From Micavibrio_B sp964399985 (GTDB lineage Bacteria > Pseudomonadota > Alphaproteobacteria > Micavibrionales > Micavibrionaceae): DNA of 64,000 nucleotides. Shown piece by piece: positions 15,862-25,321 of the stretch. Every line of letters begins with the position of its first letter. The stretch's first letter is position 1. The notes beneath the pieces were generated by a model, which was given only the letters and a program-made list of their open reading frames with translations, did not search any database and was not told where the DNA came from. The translations under genes and the position numbers were made by a program. The stretch spans positions 620,001 to 684,000 of the forward strand of contig CAYNRY010000001.1 in NCBI GenBank assembly GCA_964399985.1, given 5' to 3'.

Positions 15862-16563
15862 CTAATTTGGGCCAGCTGAGTTCCAGAAAAGAATGTTTTC
15901 ACTGGGTTTTTTATGATGAAGTAACCATTCCCAGGCTTTTCCCTCGAAATGAAGGTTACAGGGAAAAGGAGGGATGATGGTTGATGGCTCGCTAAGTTCT
16001 TGGGTTGAAAAATGAACTATAGCGTTCCCCATATTCGCATTTGGCAGTTTTAAAACAACCAGTGTTTCGTGAATAGCCTTGCGCCATGTTATTTGTAAGC
16101 CGCTACATAACATTCCACTACTTGATGCGGTAACGACAATATCAGGTTCAAAATCGAGGCTTTGAGCGGCTTGTGCATAGGAATATAGAAGTTTGTCGCC
16201 GGAGAGAACTATAAGTTTCCCATTGTTCTTTTTTGCTTTTTCATTTCCGACGGCCCTAGCTTCTCTAGGGTCTGTAGTGGGTATTTTTTCAATATGAACA
16301 CCATTTTCAAAGGCTCTTGAGCGGGCAGTAGAATGACTTCCTCCGGGAATTTGAGGATATAACAGATGTAGTTGCTTATCATACTCTCTACAGAGCGCGG
16401 TTAAAATATCTTCCGATGCTCCCCATCCAGTTGCTAAAGAGAATATATGTTTCAGAGGAGTGTTGGCGACTTCGTTTTCAAGATAGCGAAATTTTGTGCC
16501 AACAGCGCTATCATCGGCAACAGTATATCCTTCTTTGCGGATAAGGTTAGGTGGCGGAAGCAT
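15862..16563 (-). CDS. Divergent PLP fold-type II-like protein (ACC deaminase/D-cysteine desulfhydrase type)
   Basis: 233 residues. The pattern follows the fold-type II PLP enzymes. VADDSAVGTKFRYLE near residue 16 corresponds to the 'ED..GGNK.RKLE' segment with the PLP-binding Lys. A Ser/Gly loop TASSSGML (about 146) sits where the phosphate-binding loop is expected, and the protein ends in ILFWNSAG, comparable with the 'FIHTGG' end of that family. It is shorter than true desulfhydrases (about 330 residues). It is a paralogue of the protein at 18459-19136, sharing GTK-x-R, the MGNAI/IGNAI motif, PPFPCN/PPPYPAN and the F/I-W-N-S/T end. Last gene of the unit with the ABC exporter. Confidence 0.65.
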   Translation of the reverse strand: MLPPPNLIRKEGYTVADDSAVGTKFRYLENEVANTPLKHIFSLATGWGASEDILTALCREYDKQLHLLYPQIPGGSHSTARSRAFENGVHIEKIPTTDPREARAVGNEKAKKNNGKLIVLSGDKLLYSYAQAAQSLDFEPDIVVTASSSGMLCSGLQITWRKAIHETLVVLKLPNANMGNAIVHFSTQELSEPSTIIPPFPCNLHFEGKAWEWLLHHKKPSENILFWNSAGPN

Positions 16564-16618
16564 TTTTTTTACTCAAACAATTAATGACCTGCACCAAAGC
16601 ATATTTGGCATAGAAAAA

Positions 16619-18454
16619 TCAATCCTCAGGTAAAAAACCTTGAGATTGACGATGCCAGAGGCGTGCATATAGCCCGTTTTGGGCCAATAATTCGCTGTGT
16701 GTGCCGTCTTCGATGATCTTGCCTTGATCCATGACCAAAAGCCTGTCCATGCGGATCAGCGTGGAAAGACGGTGGGCGATGGCGATAACGGTTCGGTTTT
16801 CCATCAATGGGTAAATCTGTTCCTGCACAACAGCTTCGACTTCACTATCAAGCGCGGAGGTCGCTTCATCGAGCAGCATGATCGGTGCGTCTTTTAGAAT
16901 GAGGCGCGCAATCGAGATACGCTGGCGCTGCCCACCGGAAAGTTTAACGCCGCGCTCGCCGACTTGCGCGTCATAGCCGGTATTCCCCATTTTGTCTTGC
17001 AGGTGGGGAATAAATTCATCCGCGGCAGCCTGTTTAATAGCGGCTTCTATTTCCTCCTGAGTAGCGTCCTGACGCCCATAGCGCAGGTTCTCGAGAATGG
17101 AGCGATTGAGCAAGGACGGTTCCTGCGTCACCATGGAAATTTGAGAACGCAGGGAATTTTGCGTGACTTTTGAAATATCGTGGCTGTCAATTTTAATCGC
17201 GCCGGACTGGATATCGTAGAAACGCAACAGAAGGCTGACCAAGGTGGTTTTACCTGCGCCGCTTGGGCCGACAAGGCCGACTTTTTGGCCGGCGGGGATA
17301 TCCAAGTTAAGGCCGTCAAAAATCTGGCGTCCGCTGGAATAATGAAAGCGTACGTCTTTAAAAGAAATATGACCTTTGACATGGGGCAGGTCTGCTGCAT
17401 CTTGTGCGTCAAGCAACTCAACGGGGCGGCGGAAAATATCGATGCCATTTAAAACAGAGCCATATTGTTCCGACAACATGGAAGCCTGCATAAACAGCCA
17501 ATCGGTTTGAAGGCGGATGCGCAACACCAGAGGGAAAAGGGAGATCAGGATTCCGGACTGGATTTCACCACGCGTCCATAGCCAGATCGACAGAAATATA
17601 ATGAAAGCGACGCAAATACCGTTCCAGAAATAAATCGTGGCGACGGACAAGGTAACTATTTTATTTTTCTGATAAGAATTAAATAAATGGTCATTCAAAA
17701 GACCCATGAAGCCGATATTTTCACTTTCGGGTTTAGAGAACAGTTTGGCCAGCGTGATGTTGGATAGAATGTCGACAGAGCGCCCGATAGCATTGGAATA
17801 GCTTTCGGTCATGCGGTCCGCGCGGCGAGCGATAACGGGTGTAAAATAATATAGTATAACGATGCTTATTACACCCCAGACGACCAGCGTCGTGGCAAGC
17901 ATCCAGTGAGCGTGAATACAAAAAGCGAGCGTTGCGACGAAGAACGTGATGACGTACCAGGTTTGCGTTGTTGCCGTTACCATCATATCGACGGCGGAGC
18001 GGCTGAATTCAAAAGCTTTGGCGGCCAAGCGGCCTGCCATTTCATTTGAAAAGAAATTCATCGATTGATGGGTCAGGTAATTCATGGCGCGGAAACGCGT
18101 ACGCTGCGCGACCCTAGCATTGATCAAGAGGTTCTGGGTCACATTCTCCATTGAATCGAAGCCGGGCAGAACGATCAAAAACAGGATAATTATAGTGATC
18201 AAATAAGGGTGGAAAAGGGACTCTTCAGGCTTAATCTGACCGTTGGAAATTGAATCTATAAAATGACCAAGCAGCCAGATAATCCCCGGTTCTATACAAG
18301 CAGCGATAGTTGCGAAAAATAAAAGCGTATTCCAGCGCCATTTATCGAGTTTATAAATTTGCCAGATGGTTTGCATGACCGTCGATGGAAAAAACGATGG
18401 CAGTCCTTCAGGCGGATTCAACTCGATAAATTTTTTAAAGAAATTATTTTTCAA
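16619..18454 (-). CDS. ABC exporter, fused transmembrane and ATPase domains
   Basis: 611 residues, MsbA/ABCB-type half-transporter forming a homodimer. Six transmembrane helices span about 40-330. The ATPase follows with Walker A GPSGAGKTT near 396, the signature LSGGQRQR near 503, Walker B IMLLDEATSALD and the H-loop IAHRLST. The substrate is not evident. It lies 4 bp after one PLP-fold protein gene and 55 bp before a paralogue, all on the same strand, so an export function linked to those two proteins is likely. Lipid or peptide export would be the default family guess. Confidence 0.92.
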   Translation of the reverse strand: MKNNFFKKFIELNPPEGLPSFFPSTVMQTIWQIYKLDKWRWNTLLFFATIAACIEPGIIWLLGHFIDSISNGQIKPEESLFHPYLITIIILFLIVLPGFDSMENVTQNLLINARVAQRTRFRAMNYLTHQSMNFFSNEMAGRLAAKAFEFSRSAVDMMVTATTQTWYVITFFVATLAFCIHAHWMLATTLVVWGVISIVILYYFTPVIARRADRMTESYSNAIGRSVDILSNITLAKLFSKPESENIGFMGLLNDHLFNSYQKNKIVTLSVATIYFWNGICVAFIIFLSIWLWTRGEIQSGILISLFPLVLRIRLQTDWLFMQASMLSEQYGSVLNGIDIFRRPVELLDAQDAADLPHVKGHISFKDVRFHYSSGRQIFDGLNLDIPAGQKVGLVGPSGAGKTTLVSLLLRFYDIQSGAIKIDSHDISKVTQNSLRSQISMVTQEPSLLNRSILENLRYGRQDATQEEIEAAIKQAAADEFIPHLQDKMGNTGYDAQVGERGVKLSGGQRQRISIARLILKDAPIMLLDEATSALDSEVEAVVQEQIYPLMENRTVIAIAHRLSTLIRMDRLLVMDQGKIIEDGTHSELLAQNGLYARLWHRQSQGFLPED

Positions 18455-18458
18455 ATTA

Positions 18459-19136
18459 CTAGCTACTCGTATTCCATATGAGGGCGTCCTTTAAAGCAAA
18501 TTGCTGTATAAATTGCCAGAGTTTTGCGTCGCTAAAAGCATTAGCTGGATAGGGCGGCGGATTTCTGGCTGGCTGATGGTATTTCTCTAATGCCTGATAT
18601 TTGATTGCGTTCCCGATATCGCCATGATTTTTAGCTACGCAGACAGTATTAATTTTTTTATCCGGCCATGCGATTTGGGCAGCATTCAATAACACACCGC
18701 TGACGCAAGGCAGCCAGATTTCGGATGGATCGATATCTGCCTCGCGAAAAACATCGGCAAGGCAGGTTTTAAATAATGGGTCGTCATAACCTAAGGGCAG
18801 AAGGCCTCTATGTTCAGTGTATAATTGGTAGATCTGATCGACAGGTTGTGGGTCATGCCAGATGATTTCGCCATCAATCAAATCGAGCCAATGAGGACGG
18901 TAATCCGATTTCGACAATGCGAGGGTATATTTAAATCCCAGATCGCGACAGGCTTCGGCTAGAGCCCATCCGCCGGAACCGTAGACACTGCCTGCATAGA
19001 TGAAATGATCGGGTTTGAGTTGCGGCAACCATTTGGTAAGTGCACGGCGTTTCGTGCCGCCGGACAAAACATCATCGCGGATAATCGTAAAATTATCTAT
19101 TTGCGTTGTGGTGAAGGCCGGGCCATTACGCAGCAA
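18459..19136 (-). CDS. Divergent PLP fold-type II-like protein, paralogue of the 15862 gene
   Basis: About 225 residues. RDDVLSGGTKRRAL carries the putative PLP Lys, GSVYGSGG corresponds to the glycine-rich loop after the second strand, LPCVSGVLL to the phosphate-binding loop, and it ends LIWNTSS. The start is uncertain. The frame continues to a GTG at 19205, which overlaps the upstream gene by over 100 bp. A TTG at 19136 has GGAG 8 nt upstream and gives an N-terminus matching its paralogue, so I chose it. It overlaps the upstream lipoprotein gene by 40 bp and the exporter gene starts 4 bp after its stop. Confidence 0.6.
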   Translation of the reverse strand: MLRNGPAFTTTQIDNFTIIRDDVLSGGTKRRALTKWLPQLKPDHFIYAGSVYGSGGWALAEACRDLGFKYTLALSKSDYRPHWLDLIDGEIIWHDPQPVDQIYQLYTEHRGLLPLGYDDPLFKTCLADVFREADIDPSEIWLPCVSGVLLNAAQIAWPDKKINTVCVAKNHGDIGNAIKYQALEKYHQPARNPPPYPANAFSDAKLWQFIQQFALKDALIWNTSS

Positions 19137-19402
19137 GGTGACGCTCCGATCTCTGTAAAGCTTGGCATGAGAATAAACTCGCCGGAGGTGGGGGCGACCG
19201 GACACTGGCTTACTTTTGCGGCGACTTCTGATTTAGTTGTGGCCATGACGGCGTCGCATTTGATTTGTAATTTCGGGCATTCTTCACGTTTCCTGTTCAC
19301 GGCCTCACAAAAAGTCATTTTATCGTCAGATATTTTGCAAGATGTCGTGAAAGCGAGGGCAGTCAGGCAAGATAGAAGAAGGAATTTTTTTCCGGTTGTC
19401 AT
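19097..19402 (-). CDS. Cys-rich small lipoprotein, paralogue of its upstream neighbour
   Basis: 101 residues from the ATG at 19402, chosen because AGGA precedes it and the signal peptide begins there (MTTGKKFLLL… lipobox TTSC). The mature protein has the pattern TFC-x6-KREEC-x5-KC…QC…PCC and ends in SPQRK. The neighbouring gene at 19411 shows the same spacing (DFC-x6-KRQTC-x5-DC…QC…PCC…SSRK), so the two are tandem duplicates. Even Cys spacing suggests periplasmic disulfides. Function unknown. Confidence 0.65.
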   Translation of the reverse strand: MTTGKKFLLLSCLTALAFTTSCKISDDKMTFCEAVNRKREECPKLQIKCDAVMATTKSEVAAKVSQCPVAPTSGEFILMPSFTEIGASPCCVMARPSPQRK

Positions 19403-19410
19403 GTGAAGTC

Positions 19411-19701
19411 CTATTTTCTGGATGACGGGCTTAAAATGCAGCAAGGAAGATAGCCGAGATCACCCAAATCTTTTTCCGACGATAAGGTTGGTTTTGGCGT
19501 TTTTGTCGTGCATTGTTTGATTTGTTCAACCAGTGCAGGGTCGGCGCTTTGTATGATTGGTGTGCAATCAACTTTTATTAATTGGCATGTCTGGCGTTTT
19601 AAATTCACGCGGTCGCAAAAATCATTCGTCGTATTTTGAGCGAAGGCGTGAGATGAAAATAAAACAGACAAAATAGTCAGTGAGAAAAAACGCAAAATCA
19701 T
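19411..19701 (-). CDS. Cys-rich small secreted protein
   Basis: 96 residues with a Sec signal peptide ([21 protein letters not shown], cleavage about 21). The mature part of about 75 residues has seven Cys with the same spacing as its downstream paralogue at 19097, including the terminal PCC motif. The ATG overlaps the gatB stop codon (ATGA), so it is translationally coupled to gatB although the function must be extracytoplasmic. Not a family I recognise. Confidence 0.7.
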   Translation of the reverse strand: MILRFFSLTILSVLFSSHAFAQNTTNDFCDRVNLKRQTCQLIKVDCTPIIQSADPALVEQIKQCTTKTPKPTLSSEKDLGDLGYLPCCILSPSSRK

Positions 19702-21149
19702 GACAATTTCTTTTTCAGCAATTCGTTGACGATATCCGGATTGGCTTTGCCTTGCGATTTCTTCATAACAGAGCCGACAAAGAAACCGAACAGCTTGTCC
19801 TTGCCGCTTTTGTATGCGGCGACGTTGTCGGGATTTTCAGCGATGACTTCGTCAACGATCTTCTCGATTGCGCCAGTATCTGTGACTTGCTTCAAACCTT
19901 TTTCTTCAACGATGTCGGCGGCGTTTTTACCGCTTTCCATCATATCGGCGAATACATCTTTCGCGATCTTGCCCGAGATAGTGTTGTCGGTGATGAGCGC
20001 GACCAAGCCACCAAGCTGCTCCGCCGTGATCGGCGATTGATCCAGCGTTTTGCTTTGCTTGTTCAGCGAGCCGAGGAATTCATTGATAACCCAGTTGGCG
20101 GTAATTTTTGGATCATGCCCTTTGGCCGCTGTTTCATAGAATAAGGCGCGGGACCGCTCGGCGATCAGCACAGAGGAATCATAAGCGCTTAGGCCGTATT
20201 CATTCATGAAGCGATGCTTCTTCTGGTCAGGCAGTTCGGGCAGGGTTTCCTTAATTTGCAAAACCCATTTATCTTCCAAAACGACCGGAAGAAGATCGGG
20301 GTCGGGGAAGTAACGATAGTCATGCGCTTCTTCTTTGGAGCGCATGGAGCGTGTTTCGTTCTTCGCAGGGTCCCATAGGCGCGTTTCCTGTTTGATCGTG
20401 CCGCCGTCTTCCAGAATTTCAATCTGGCGGCGTGCTTCATAATCGATCGCCATTTGAATGGCTTTTAAGGAGTTAACGTTCTTTGTTTCTGTTCGGGTTC
20501 CGAAACCTTCACCGGGTTTGCGGACGGATACATTGACGTCAGCCCGCATGGAGCCTTCTTCCAGATTGCCGTCGCAGGTCTCAAGATAACGCATGATCAT
20601 ACGAAGTTTGGAAACATAGGCCGTCGCTTCTTCGGCGCTCCGCATATCGGGCTCGGAAACGATTTCCATGAGGGCGCAGCCGGAGCGGTTGAGATCGACA
20701 AAGCTTTTATTCGGGTGCTGGTCGTGAATGGATTTTCCGGCATCCTGTTCAAGGTGCAAGCGTGTGACACCTATTTTCTTTGTCGTGCCGTCAGCTAGGT
20801 CAACCTCGATCTCTCCTTTGCCGACAATCGGGTGCAGGAATTGGGATATCTGGTAGCCCTGCGGCAAGTCAGGATAGAAATAATTCTTACGTTCGAAAAC
20901 GGAGCGGTTGTTGATGGCAGCGTTCAGGCCAAGTCCCGTACGAACCGCTTGTTCGACGCAGTATTCATTCAGGACGGGCAGCATGCCGGGCATCGCGGCA
21001 TCCACAAGGGATACATGCGTGTTGGGCGCAGCGCCGAATTCGCAGGACGAACCTGAAAAAAGTTTTGATTTCGCAATGATTTGGGCATGAACCTCAAGCC
21101 CGATTACGATTTCCCATTCGCCTGTGCGTCCTTGTAGTAACTCAGCCAT
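19698..21149 (-). CDS. gatB: Aspartyl/glutamyl-tRNA(Asn/Gln) amidotransferase subunit B
   Basis: Kinase/tRNA-binding subunit of the GatCAB complex, which converts Glu-tRNA(Gln) and Asp-tRNA(Asn) to the amidated forms. About 483 residues from the ATG at 21149, chosen because GAGG lies upstream and because it avoids overlap with the preceding gene. The start [27 protein letters not shown] N-terminus, the [12 protein letters not shown] region and the C-terminal YqeY-like tail domain (about 340-483) are typical. In this operon gatA and gatB are separated by two Cys-rich secreted protein genes. Confidence 0.96.
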   Translation of the reverse strand: MAELLQGRTGEWEIVIGLEVHAQIIAKSKLFSGSSCEFGAAPNTHVSLVDAAMPGMLPVLNEYCVEQAVRTGLGLNAAINNRSVFERKNYFYPDLPQGYQISQFLHPIVGKGEIEVDLADGTTKKIGVTRLHLEQDAGKSIHDQHPNKSFVDLNRSGCALMEIVSEPDMRSAEEATAYVSKLRMIMRYLETCDGNLEEGSMRADVNVSVRKPGEGFGTRTETKNVNSLKAIQMAIDYEARRQIEILEDGGTIKQETRLWDPAKNETRSMRSKEEAHDYRYFPDPDLLPVVLEDKWVLQIKETLPELPDQKKHRFMNEYGLSAYDSSVLIAERSRALFYETAAKGHDPKITANWVINEFLGSLNKQSKTLDQSPITAEQLGGLVALITDNTISGKIAKDVFADMMESGKNAADIVEEKGLKQVTDTGAIEKIVDEVIAENPDNVAAYKSGKDKLFGFFVGSVMKKSQGKANPDIVNELLKKKLS

Positions 21150-21160
21150 TTCTTTTCCTC

Positions 21161-21670
21161 TTATCGTGTCGTATTGCCGCACTGCCTGGCAATGTTTTCC
21201 AGTTGTGCTTCAAATTCAGGGGTTTGTTTGATCGCAGCGATCGGGTCGAATGCGTTCGGATATTTCTCGAGAACCGATCCTAAAAGACGCTGTGCTTCGT
21301 TTGTTGTGTATTTGCCAATACCGGAAGCAAGGCAGCTGCATTGCGCGCTCGGCACATTTTGTTTTTGGCAGGCCGCCAGTACATCGTCATGAACGGGTAC
21401 TTCCATACAGGGCGCATAGGCGGTGATGAGATATTTATTCACGGCATTGCGGTCCTGCCTCACATAGGCTTGCGCGTCTTCGAACGTCATTTTGCGTACG
21501 AGATTTTGTGTCGTGCATTTGCAAAAAACTTCTTGGCTGCCGGGGAGCATGCGCGGGTCGGGTTGTGAAAGACAGCTCTTATAAAAAACTTCGCCTTGCT
21601 GCGGCGTGATCGGCGTGGCCAAAGCCGGAGAAGAAATAAGCAGAAGGAAGAGTGGAATAAAATATTTCAT
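21161..21670 (-). CDS. Cys-rich secreted protein between gatA and gatB
   Basis: 169 residues with a signal peptide ([18 protein letters not shown]). Eight or so Cys occur in a spacing shared with the upstream gene at 21683: YKSC, FCKC, APCMEVP, LAAC, CSC, and a last Cys near the end. Both also share a K-x-x-x-x-A-x-A-P-C core and a DP-x-x-A segment. They are therefore paralogues, probably with disulfides in the periplasm. No known domain recognised. It ends 11 bp before the gatB start. Confidence 0.7.
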   Translation of the reverse strand: MKYFIPLFLLLISSPALATPITPQQGEVFYKSCLSQPDPRMLPGSQEVFCKCTTQNLVRKMTFEDAQAYVRQDRNAVNKYLITAYAPCMEVPVHDDVLAACQKQNVPSAQCSCLASGIGKYTTNEAQRLLGSVLEKYPNAFDPIAAIKQTPEFEAQLENIARQCGNTTR

Positions 21671-21682
21671 CAGAAGTTTTCC

Positions 21683-22300
21683 TTACTTGCCTTCCAAAAG
21701 GCATTCGTTGCGCGAGCTGTATTTGGTACGCAGATAGGTCATGTTATTCCAAAGTGCATCTACCGGATCTTTGTAATTCGGATCGGAAGCCAGTCTTTCC
21801 ATGATTTCCGCTTCGCCTAAAGCTTTGGCATGGTTTTTCATTTTCTTTGAAACGCATCCACAAAATCCAGGAATATATCCTACCCTGACATCATTGGACA
21901 TATCAAGCAAACATGCGAGATATTCAATCTGTTCCACCGGCATGTCGAGGCACGGAGCCACGGCAGTATGAATATACTTATCGAATGTCTTATTGCCGGG
22001 TTTGCGGTTGGATTGACGCTGCAAATCGCGGTATTCATCCATTTTAAAATTGCCGCGCAAAGCCGCCGCATTGCAGGCGCAATAATATTCACGGGCTTCC
22101 GGTGTAAAGCGCGAGGGAATGTGAAAAAGGCAATTCTCATAAACCTTGTTGGCAAGATCTATCGAGATTGGCCCTGTCTCCTCGTTCTCTACGGTTAGCT
22201 TTGGCGCAGGCCCTGAATTTGCTTCAGAATTTGCTGATGCATGTGCAAGCCCCGAAAGGCTTGTCATCCATATCAGGCAAATGAATAGGGCTAGCTTCAT
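21683..22300 (-). CDS. Cys-rich secreted protein between gatA and gatB, longer paralogue
   Basis: 205 residues with a signal peptide (MKLALFICLIWMTSLSGLAHA). After a linker of about 35 residues the Cys pattern is YENC, YYCAC, APCLDMP, LAC, FCGC and a Cys near the C-terminus, parallel to the downstream neighbour. The gene starts 4 bp after the gatA stop, so it is in the gat operon. Function unknown; the pair probably arose by duplication. Confidence 0.7.
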   Translation of the reverse strand: MKLALFICLIWMTSLSGLAHASANSEANSGPAPKLTVENEETGPISIDLANKVYENCLFHIPSRFTPEAREYYCACNAAALRGNFKMDEYRDLQRQSNRKPGNKTFDKYIHTAVAPCLDMPVEQIEYLACLLDMSNDVRVGYIPGFCGCVSKKMKNHAKALGEAEIMERLASDPNYKDPVDALWNNMTYLRTKYSSRNECLLEGK

Positions 22301-22304
22301 TTCA

Positions 22305-23792
22305 TCAGGCTGCTTTGCTGCCGATCAATGGCAGAGCATTGAACTGCGCCGCTTTCTCGATAACGTGGCCGGCACGGAAGACGGTTTCCTCATCAAAGGC
22401 TCTGCCGATCAGTTGAAGACCAAGCGGAAGACCGTCTGAAGATAAGCCGACCGGAACCGACATGCCGGGCAGGCCCGCCAAATTGACTGTGACGGTAAAC
22501 ACATCGTTCAAATACATTTTCAACGGATCGTCTTCATTCTCGCCAATGGCAAAAGCGGCGGAGGGTGTGGCCGGTGTCAACAACACATCACATTTCTCGT
22601 ACGCGGCTTTGAAGTCATTCAGAATAAGGCGGCGGATTTTTTGCGCCTTGGTGTAATAGGCATCATAGTAACCGGAAGACAGAACATAAGTGCCGATCAT
22701 GATACGGCGTTTGACTTCCTTGCCGAAACCTTGCGCGCGCGTTTTCTCATAAGTTTCGGTGAGGTCTTTGCCTTCGACACGCAGACCATAACGAACGCCG
22801 TCATAACGGGCGAGGTTGGAAGAAGCTTCAGCAGGCGCGATAATGTAATAAACCGGCAAGGCGTATTTCGTGTTCGGAAGTGAGACTTCGACAATTTCCG
22901 CGCCGGCGTCTTTGAGCCATTGGATACCATCGTCCCAGACTTTCAGGATTTCCGCAGGCATGCCATCCATTCGGTATTCTTTTGGAATACCGACGCGCAG
23001 GCCCTTGGCATTGCCGGTGAGGGCCACAGTGAAATCAGGCACGGGAATATTGGCGGATGTTGAATCTTTCGGATCGTATCCGGCCATATGGTTGAGCATC
23101 AACGCACAGTCTTCAACATTGCGGGCAATCGGTCCGGCCTGATCCAGAGAAGAAGCAAAAGCGACAATGCCCCAGCGGGAACAGCGTCCATAGGTTGGTT
23201 TGATCCCGACAGTGCCAGTGAAGGCCGCAGGCTGACGGATAGAGCCGCCCGTATCGGTTGCCGTTGCGCCCATGCACATACCGGCAGCCACAGCCGCAGC
23301 CGAGCCACCGGACGAGCCGCCCGGCGTTAAATCGCGGTTGTCTCCGTTATTGCGTTTCCATGGCGAGATGACATTACCATAGGCGCTTGTCGTGTTGGCG
23401 GACCCCATCGCGAATTCATCGAGATTAAGTTTGCCGAGAGAAAAGGTCCCGGCATTCATCAAATTCTGGAAGACGGTCGATTCATATTTAGGCTTGAAGC
23501 CTTCGAGGATTTTACTCGCCGCTGTTGTCTGTACATCGTAAGAGCAGAACAAATCCTTGTTGCCGAGAGGAATACCTTCCAACACGCGGCCTTCGCCTTT
23601 TTGCAGTCGGGCATCAGACGATTCAGCGGCTTTAAGCGCGAGATCTGGTGTCTCGGTGATATAGGCATTCAGATGGCGCATTTTCTCCATCTGGCCGATA
23701 TGCGCCTGCGTTAATTCCTTTGAGGTGAATTCTTTGTTTTTAAGAGCTTTTGCCGCTTCGGCAATGGTCATGTTCAGCATGGAGGAGGTCAT
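22305..23792 (-). CDS. gatA: Aspartyl/glutamyl-tRNA(Asn/Gln) amidotransferase subunit A
   Basis: Glutaminase subunit of GatCAB, amidase-signature family, 495 residues. The Ser-cisSer-Lys triad is visible: Lys79 in LGNKDLF, Ser160 in [11 protein letters not shown] and nucleophile Ser184 in TGGSIRQP. It releases ammonia from glutamine or asparagine for transamidation on GatB. It follows gatC by 6 bp. An internal ATG a few codons in is an alternative start. Confidence 0.97.
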   Translation of the reverse strand: MTSSMLNMTIAEAAKALKNKEFTSKELTQAHIGQMEKMRHLNAYITETPDLALKAAESSDARLQKGEGRVLEGIPLGNKDLFCSYDVQTTAASKILEGFKPKYESTVFQNLMNAGTFSLGKLNLDEFAMGSANTTSAYGNVISPWKRNNGDNRDLTPGGSSGGSAAAVAAGMCMGATATDTGGSIRQPAAFTGTVGIKPTYGRCSRWGIVAFASSLDQAGPIARNVEDCALMLNHMAGYDPKDSTSANIPVPDFTVALTGNAKGLRVGIPKEYRMDGMPAEILKVWDDGIQWLKDAGAEIVEVSLPNTKYALPVYYIIAPAEASSNLARYDGVRYGLRVEGKDLTETYEKTRAQGFGKEVKRRIMIGTYVLSSGYYDAYYTKAQKIRRLILNDFKAAYEKCDVLLTPATPSAAFAIGENEDDPLKMYLNDVFTVTVNLAGLPGMSVPVGLSSDGLPLGLQLIGRAFDEETVFRAGHVIEKAAQFNALPLIGSKAA

Positions 23793-23798
23793 GTTTAA

Positions 23799-24086
23799 TT
23801 ACTCAACGATTTTCGGGACAACGAAGAAATTTTCAAGCGCTTCAGGCGCGTTGGCAAGGACATCGGCGGCTTTTTCACCGTCGGTTACTTCATCCTTGCG
23901 CCAGATCAGGTTAATCTCGGACACGGATGCCAGCGGCTCGACATTATCCGTATTCACTTCCTGAAGCTGGTCGATCCATTTCATCAGGCCTTCCATTTGC
24001 GGGGCGAAATATTCAAGGTCGCTCTCGGTCACTTCTAAACGGGATAGAGTGGCGATCTTTTTGACGGTGGCGCGGTCAATAGTCAT
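23799..24086 (-). CDS. gatC: Aspartyl/glutamyl-tRNA(Asn/Gln) amidotransferase subunit C
   Basis: 95-residue stabilising subunit that wraps around the GatA-GatB interface. The start MTIDRATVKKIATLSRLEV and the later D-x-V-x-P-L-x-S segment are typical. First gene of the minus-strand gat unit, divergent from ruvX with 58 bp between them. Confidence 0.96.
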   Translation of the reverse strand: MTIDRATVKKIATLSRLEVTESDLEYFAPQMEGLMKWIDQLQEVNTDNVEPLASVSEINLIWRKDEVTDGEKAADVLANAPEALENFFVVPKIVE

Positions 24087-24144
24087 ATAATCTCTCTGTT
24101 TTTGCTTGTTACCTACGATTTAACAATTTAAACCTTTGGAAACA

Positions 24145-24621
24145 ATGCCAATTATTCCCGCAGACCAATTTAAATCCTCCTTGAAGCCCGGCATAAAGCT
24201 TTTGGGGCTGGATATTAGTAAGGTATCGATCGGTATTGCATTTGCGGATATCGAAACTGGGATCGTGACGCCGGTGACGATCATCGAGCGCAAGCGCCTT
24301 AAAGATGACGCCGAAAAACTCTCAAAGCTCATGGCTGAATATGACGCCAAAAGCCTGATTGTCGGCTGGCCGCTTAATATGGATGGAACCGAGGGTAAGC
24401 GCTGTCAGGCGGTACGCGATACTGTCCTCGAGCTTCAAAAAACACTTCAGTCAGCCAAATTCGTTTTTTGGGATGAAAGGTTATCCACAGCGGTTGCGAA
24501 TAACTTGGTGGAAGAAATCGGTATAAGTGGTAGGAAATTAAGAGGAAAGAAGGTGGATAACCATGCGGCTATGGTTATTCTTCGTTCTTTTCTGGATGAA
24601 ATAACGCCCCGAACCTCATGA
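24145..24621 (+). CDS. ruvX: Putative pre-16S rRNA nuclease (YqgF/RuvX)
   Basis: RNase H-fold protein, about 158 residues, implicated in maturation of the 16S rRNA 5' end and historically called a Holliday junction resolvase. The first catalytic Asp lies in LLGLDISKVSIGIA, further motifs are IVGWPLNMDGT, WDERLSTA and KKVDNHAAM with the last Asp. The ATG at 24145 is preferred over an upstream TTG. An exact DnaA-box-like TTATCCACA within the coding region (24481) is probably chance. The last 47 bp overlap the convergent metallopeptidase gene. Confidence 0.9.
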   Translation: MPIIPADQFKSSLKPGIKLLGLDISKVSIGIAFADIETGIVTPVTIIERKRLKDDAEKLSKLMAEYDAKSLIVGWPLNMDGTEGKRCQAVRDTVLELQKTLQSAKFVFWDERLSTAVANNLVEEIGISGRKLRGKKVDNHAAMVILRSFLDEITPRTS

Positions 24622-25294
24622 GTTCATTGGCATTTTCGGCAATCCATGAGCTGCCGGTGGAAAAGTCTGATGATAAATCCCGACATAATTTCCAAAACTG
24701 TGGACCATGATTGGCGTGGATTAGATGTGCCGCTTCATGCGCGATCACATAATCATAAGTCTCAAGTGGAGCAAAAATAAGGCGCCAATTCAAAGACATG
24801 CGGCCATCTGTTGAACAACTGCCCCAACGTGTTTTCATGTCACGCAAGGTTAGAACTTTAATCTTCTTGCCAATCCGCACCGCTTTCTGGTCGGCAATGG
24901 TTTTAAATTCAGCTTCTGCCATTTTCTTCAAAAAACGCGAAATGCGGCCCGAAGGGTTATCGAGGCTGGTCCGTACGACCAAGCGGTCATCCTCGATAAA
25001 AACCTTGGTTAATTTGTAGATATCGTCATGGTCGATGGTCAGGCGCAATTGTCGCCCGAGGACCGGGATTAAAACGCCGTCATGATAGGGAACGGCATCG
25101 GGAAGCGTGGCCAGTTTCTCATAAATCCAATTCTGGTTTTGGCGGGCAAATTCATAGGCGGATTTAAGGCTGGCACGTTTGGGGACGATCAAGTGGATTT
25201 TACGCTCGGTAGCATCGAGGCGCAGCATGAGCTTACGCGCCCGCGGAGAAATCCTGACATTCAGGTGAGGGGAAATGGATGCAAAATCCGGCAT
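24575..25294 (-). CDS. YgjP-like M48-type metallopeptidase domain protein
   Basis: 239 residues, cytoplasmic. The zinc site HEAAHLIHANHGPQFW near 190-205 contains the H-E-x-x-H plus third His of the DUF45/YgjP family, preceded by the typical RWGSCS and a domain rich in basic residues that resembles the SprT/YgjP fold. Substrate unknown. The final 47 bp overlap ruvX on the other strand, showing compact gene packing here. Confidence 0.88.
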   Translation of the reverse strand: MPDFASISPHLNVRISPRARKLMLRLDATERKIHLIVPKRASLKSAYEFARQNQNWIYEKLATLPDAVPYHDGVLIPVLGRQLRLTIDHDDIYKLTKVFIEDDRLVVRTSLDNPSGRISRFLKKMAEAEFKTIADQKAVRIGKKIKVLTLRDMKTRWGSCSTDGRMSLNWRLIFAPLETYDYVIAHEAAHLIHANHGPQFWKLCRDLSSDFSTGSSWIAENANELMRFGALFHPEKNEE

Positions 25295-25321
25295 AGGGAT
25301 GTTTTAGCAGATAAACGGAAA

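Noticed and set aside
24481..24489. DnaA-box TTATCCACA inside ruvX
   Set aside because: A single exact 9-mer in coding sequence is expected by chance; no cluster or AT-rich region near it.
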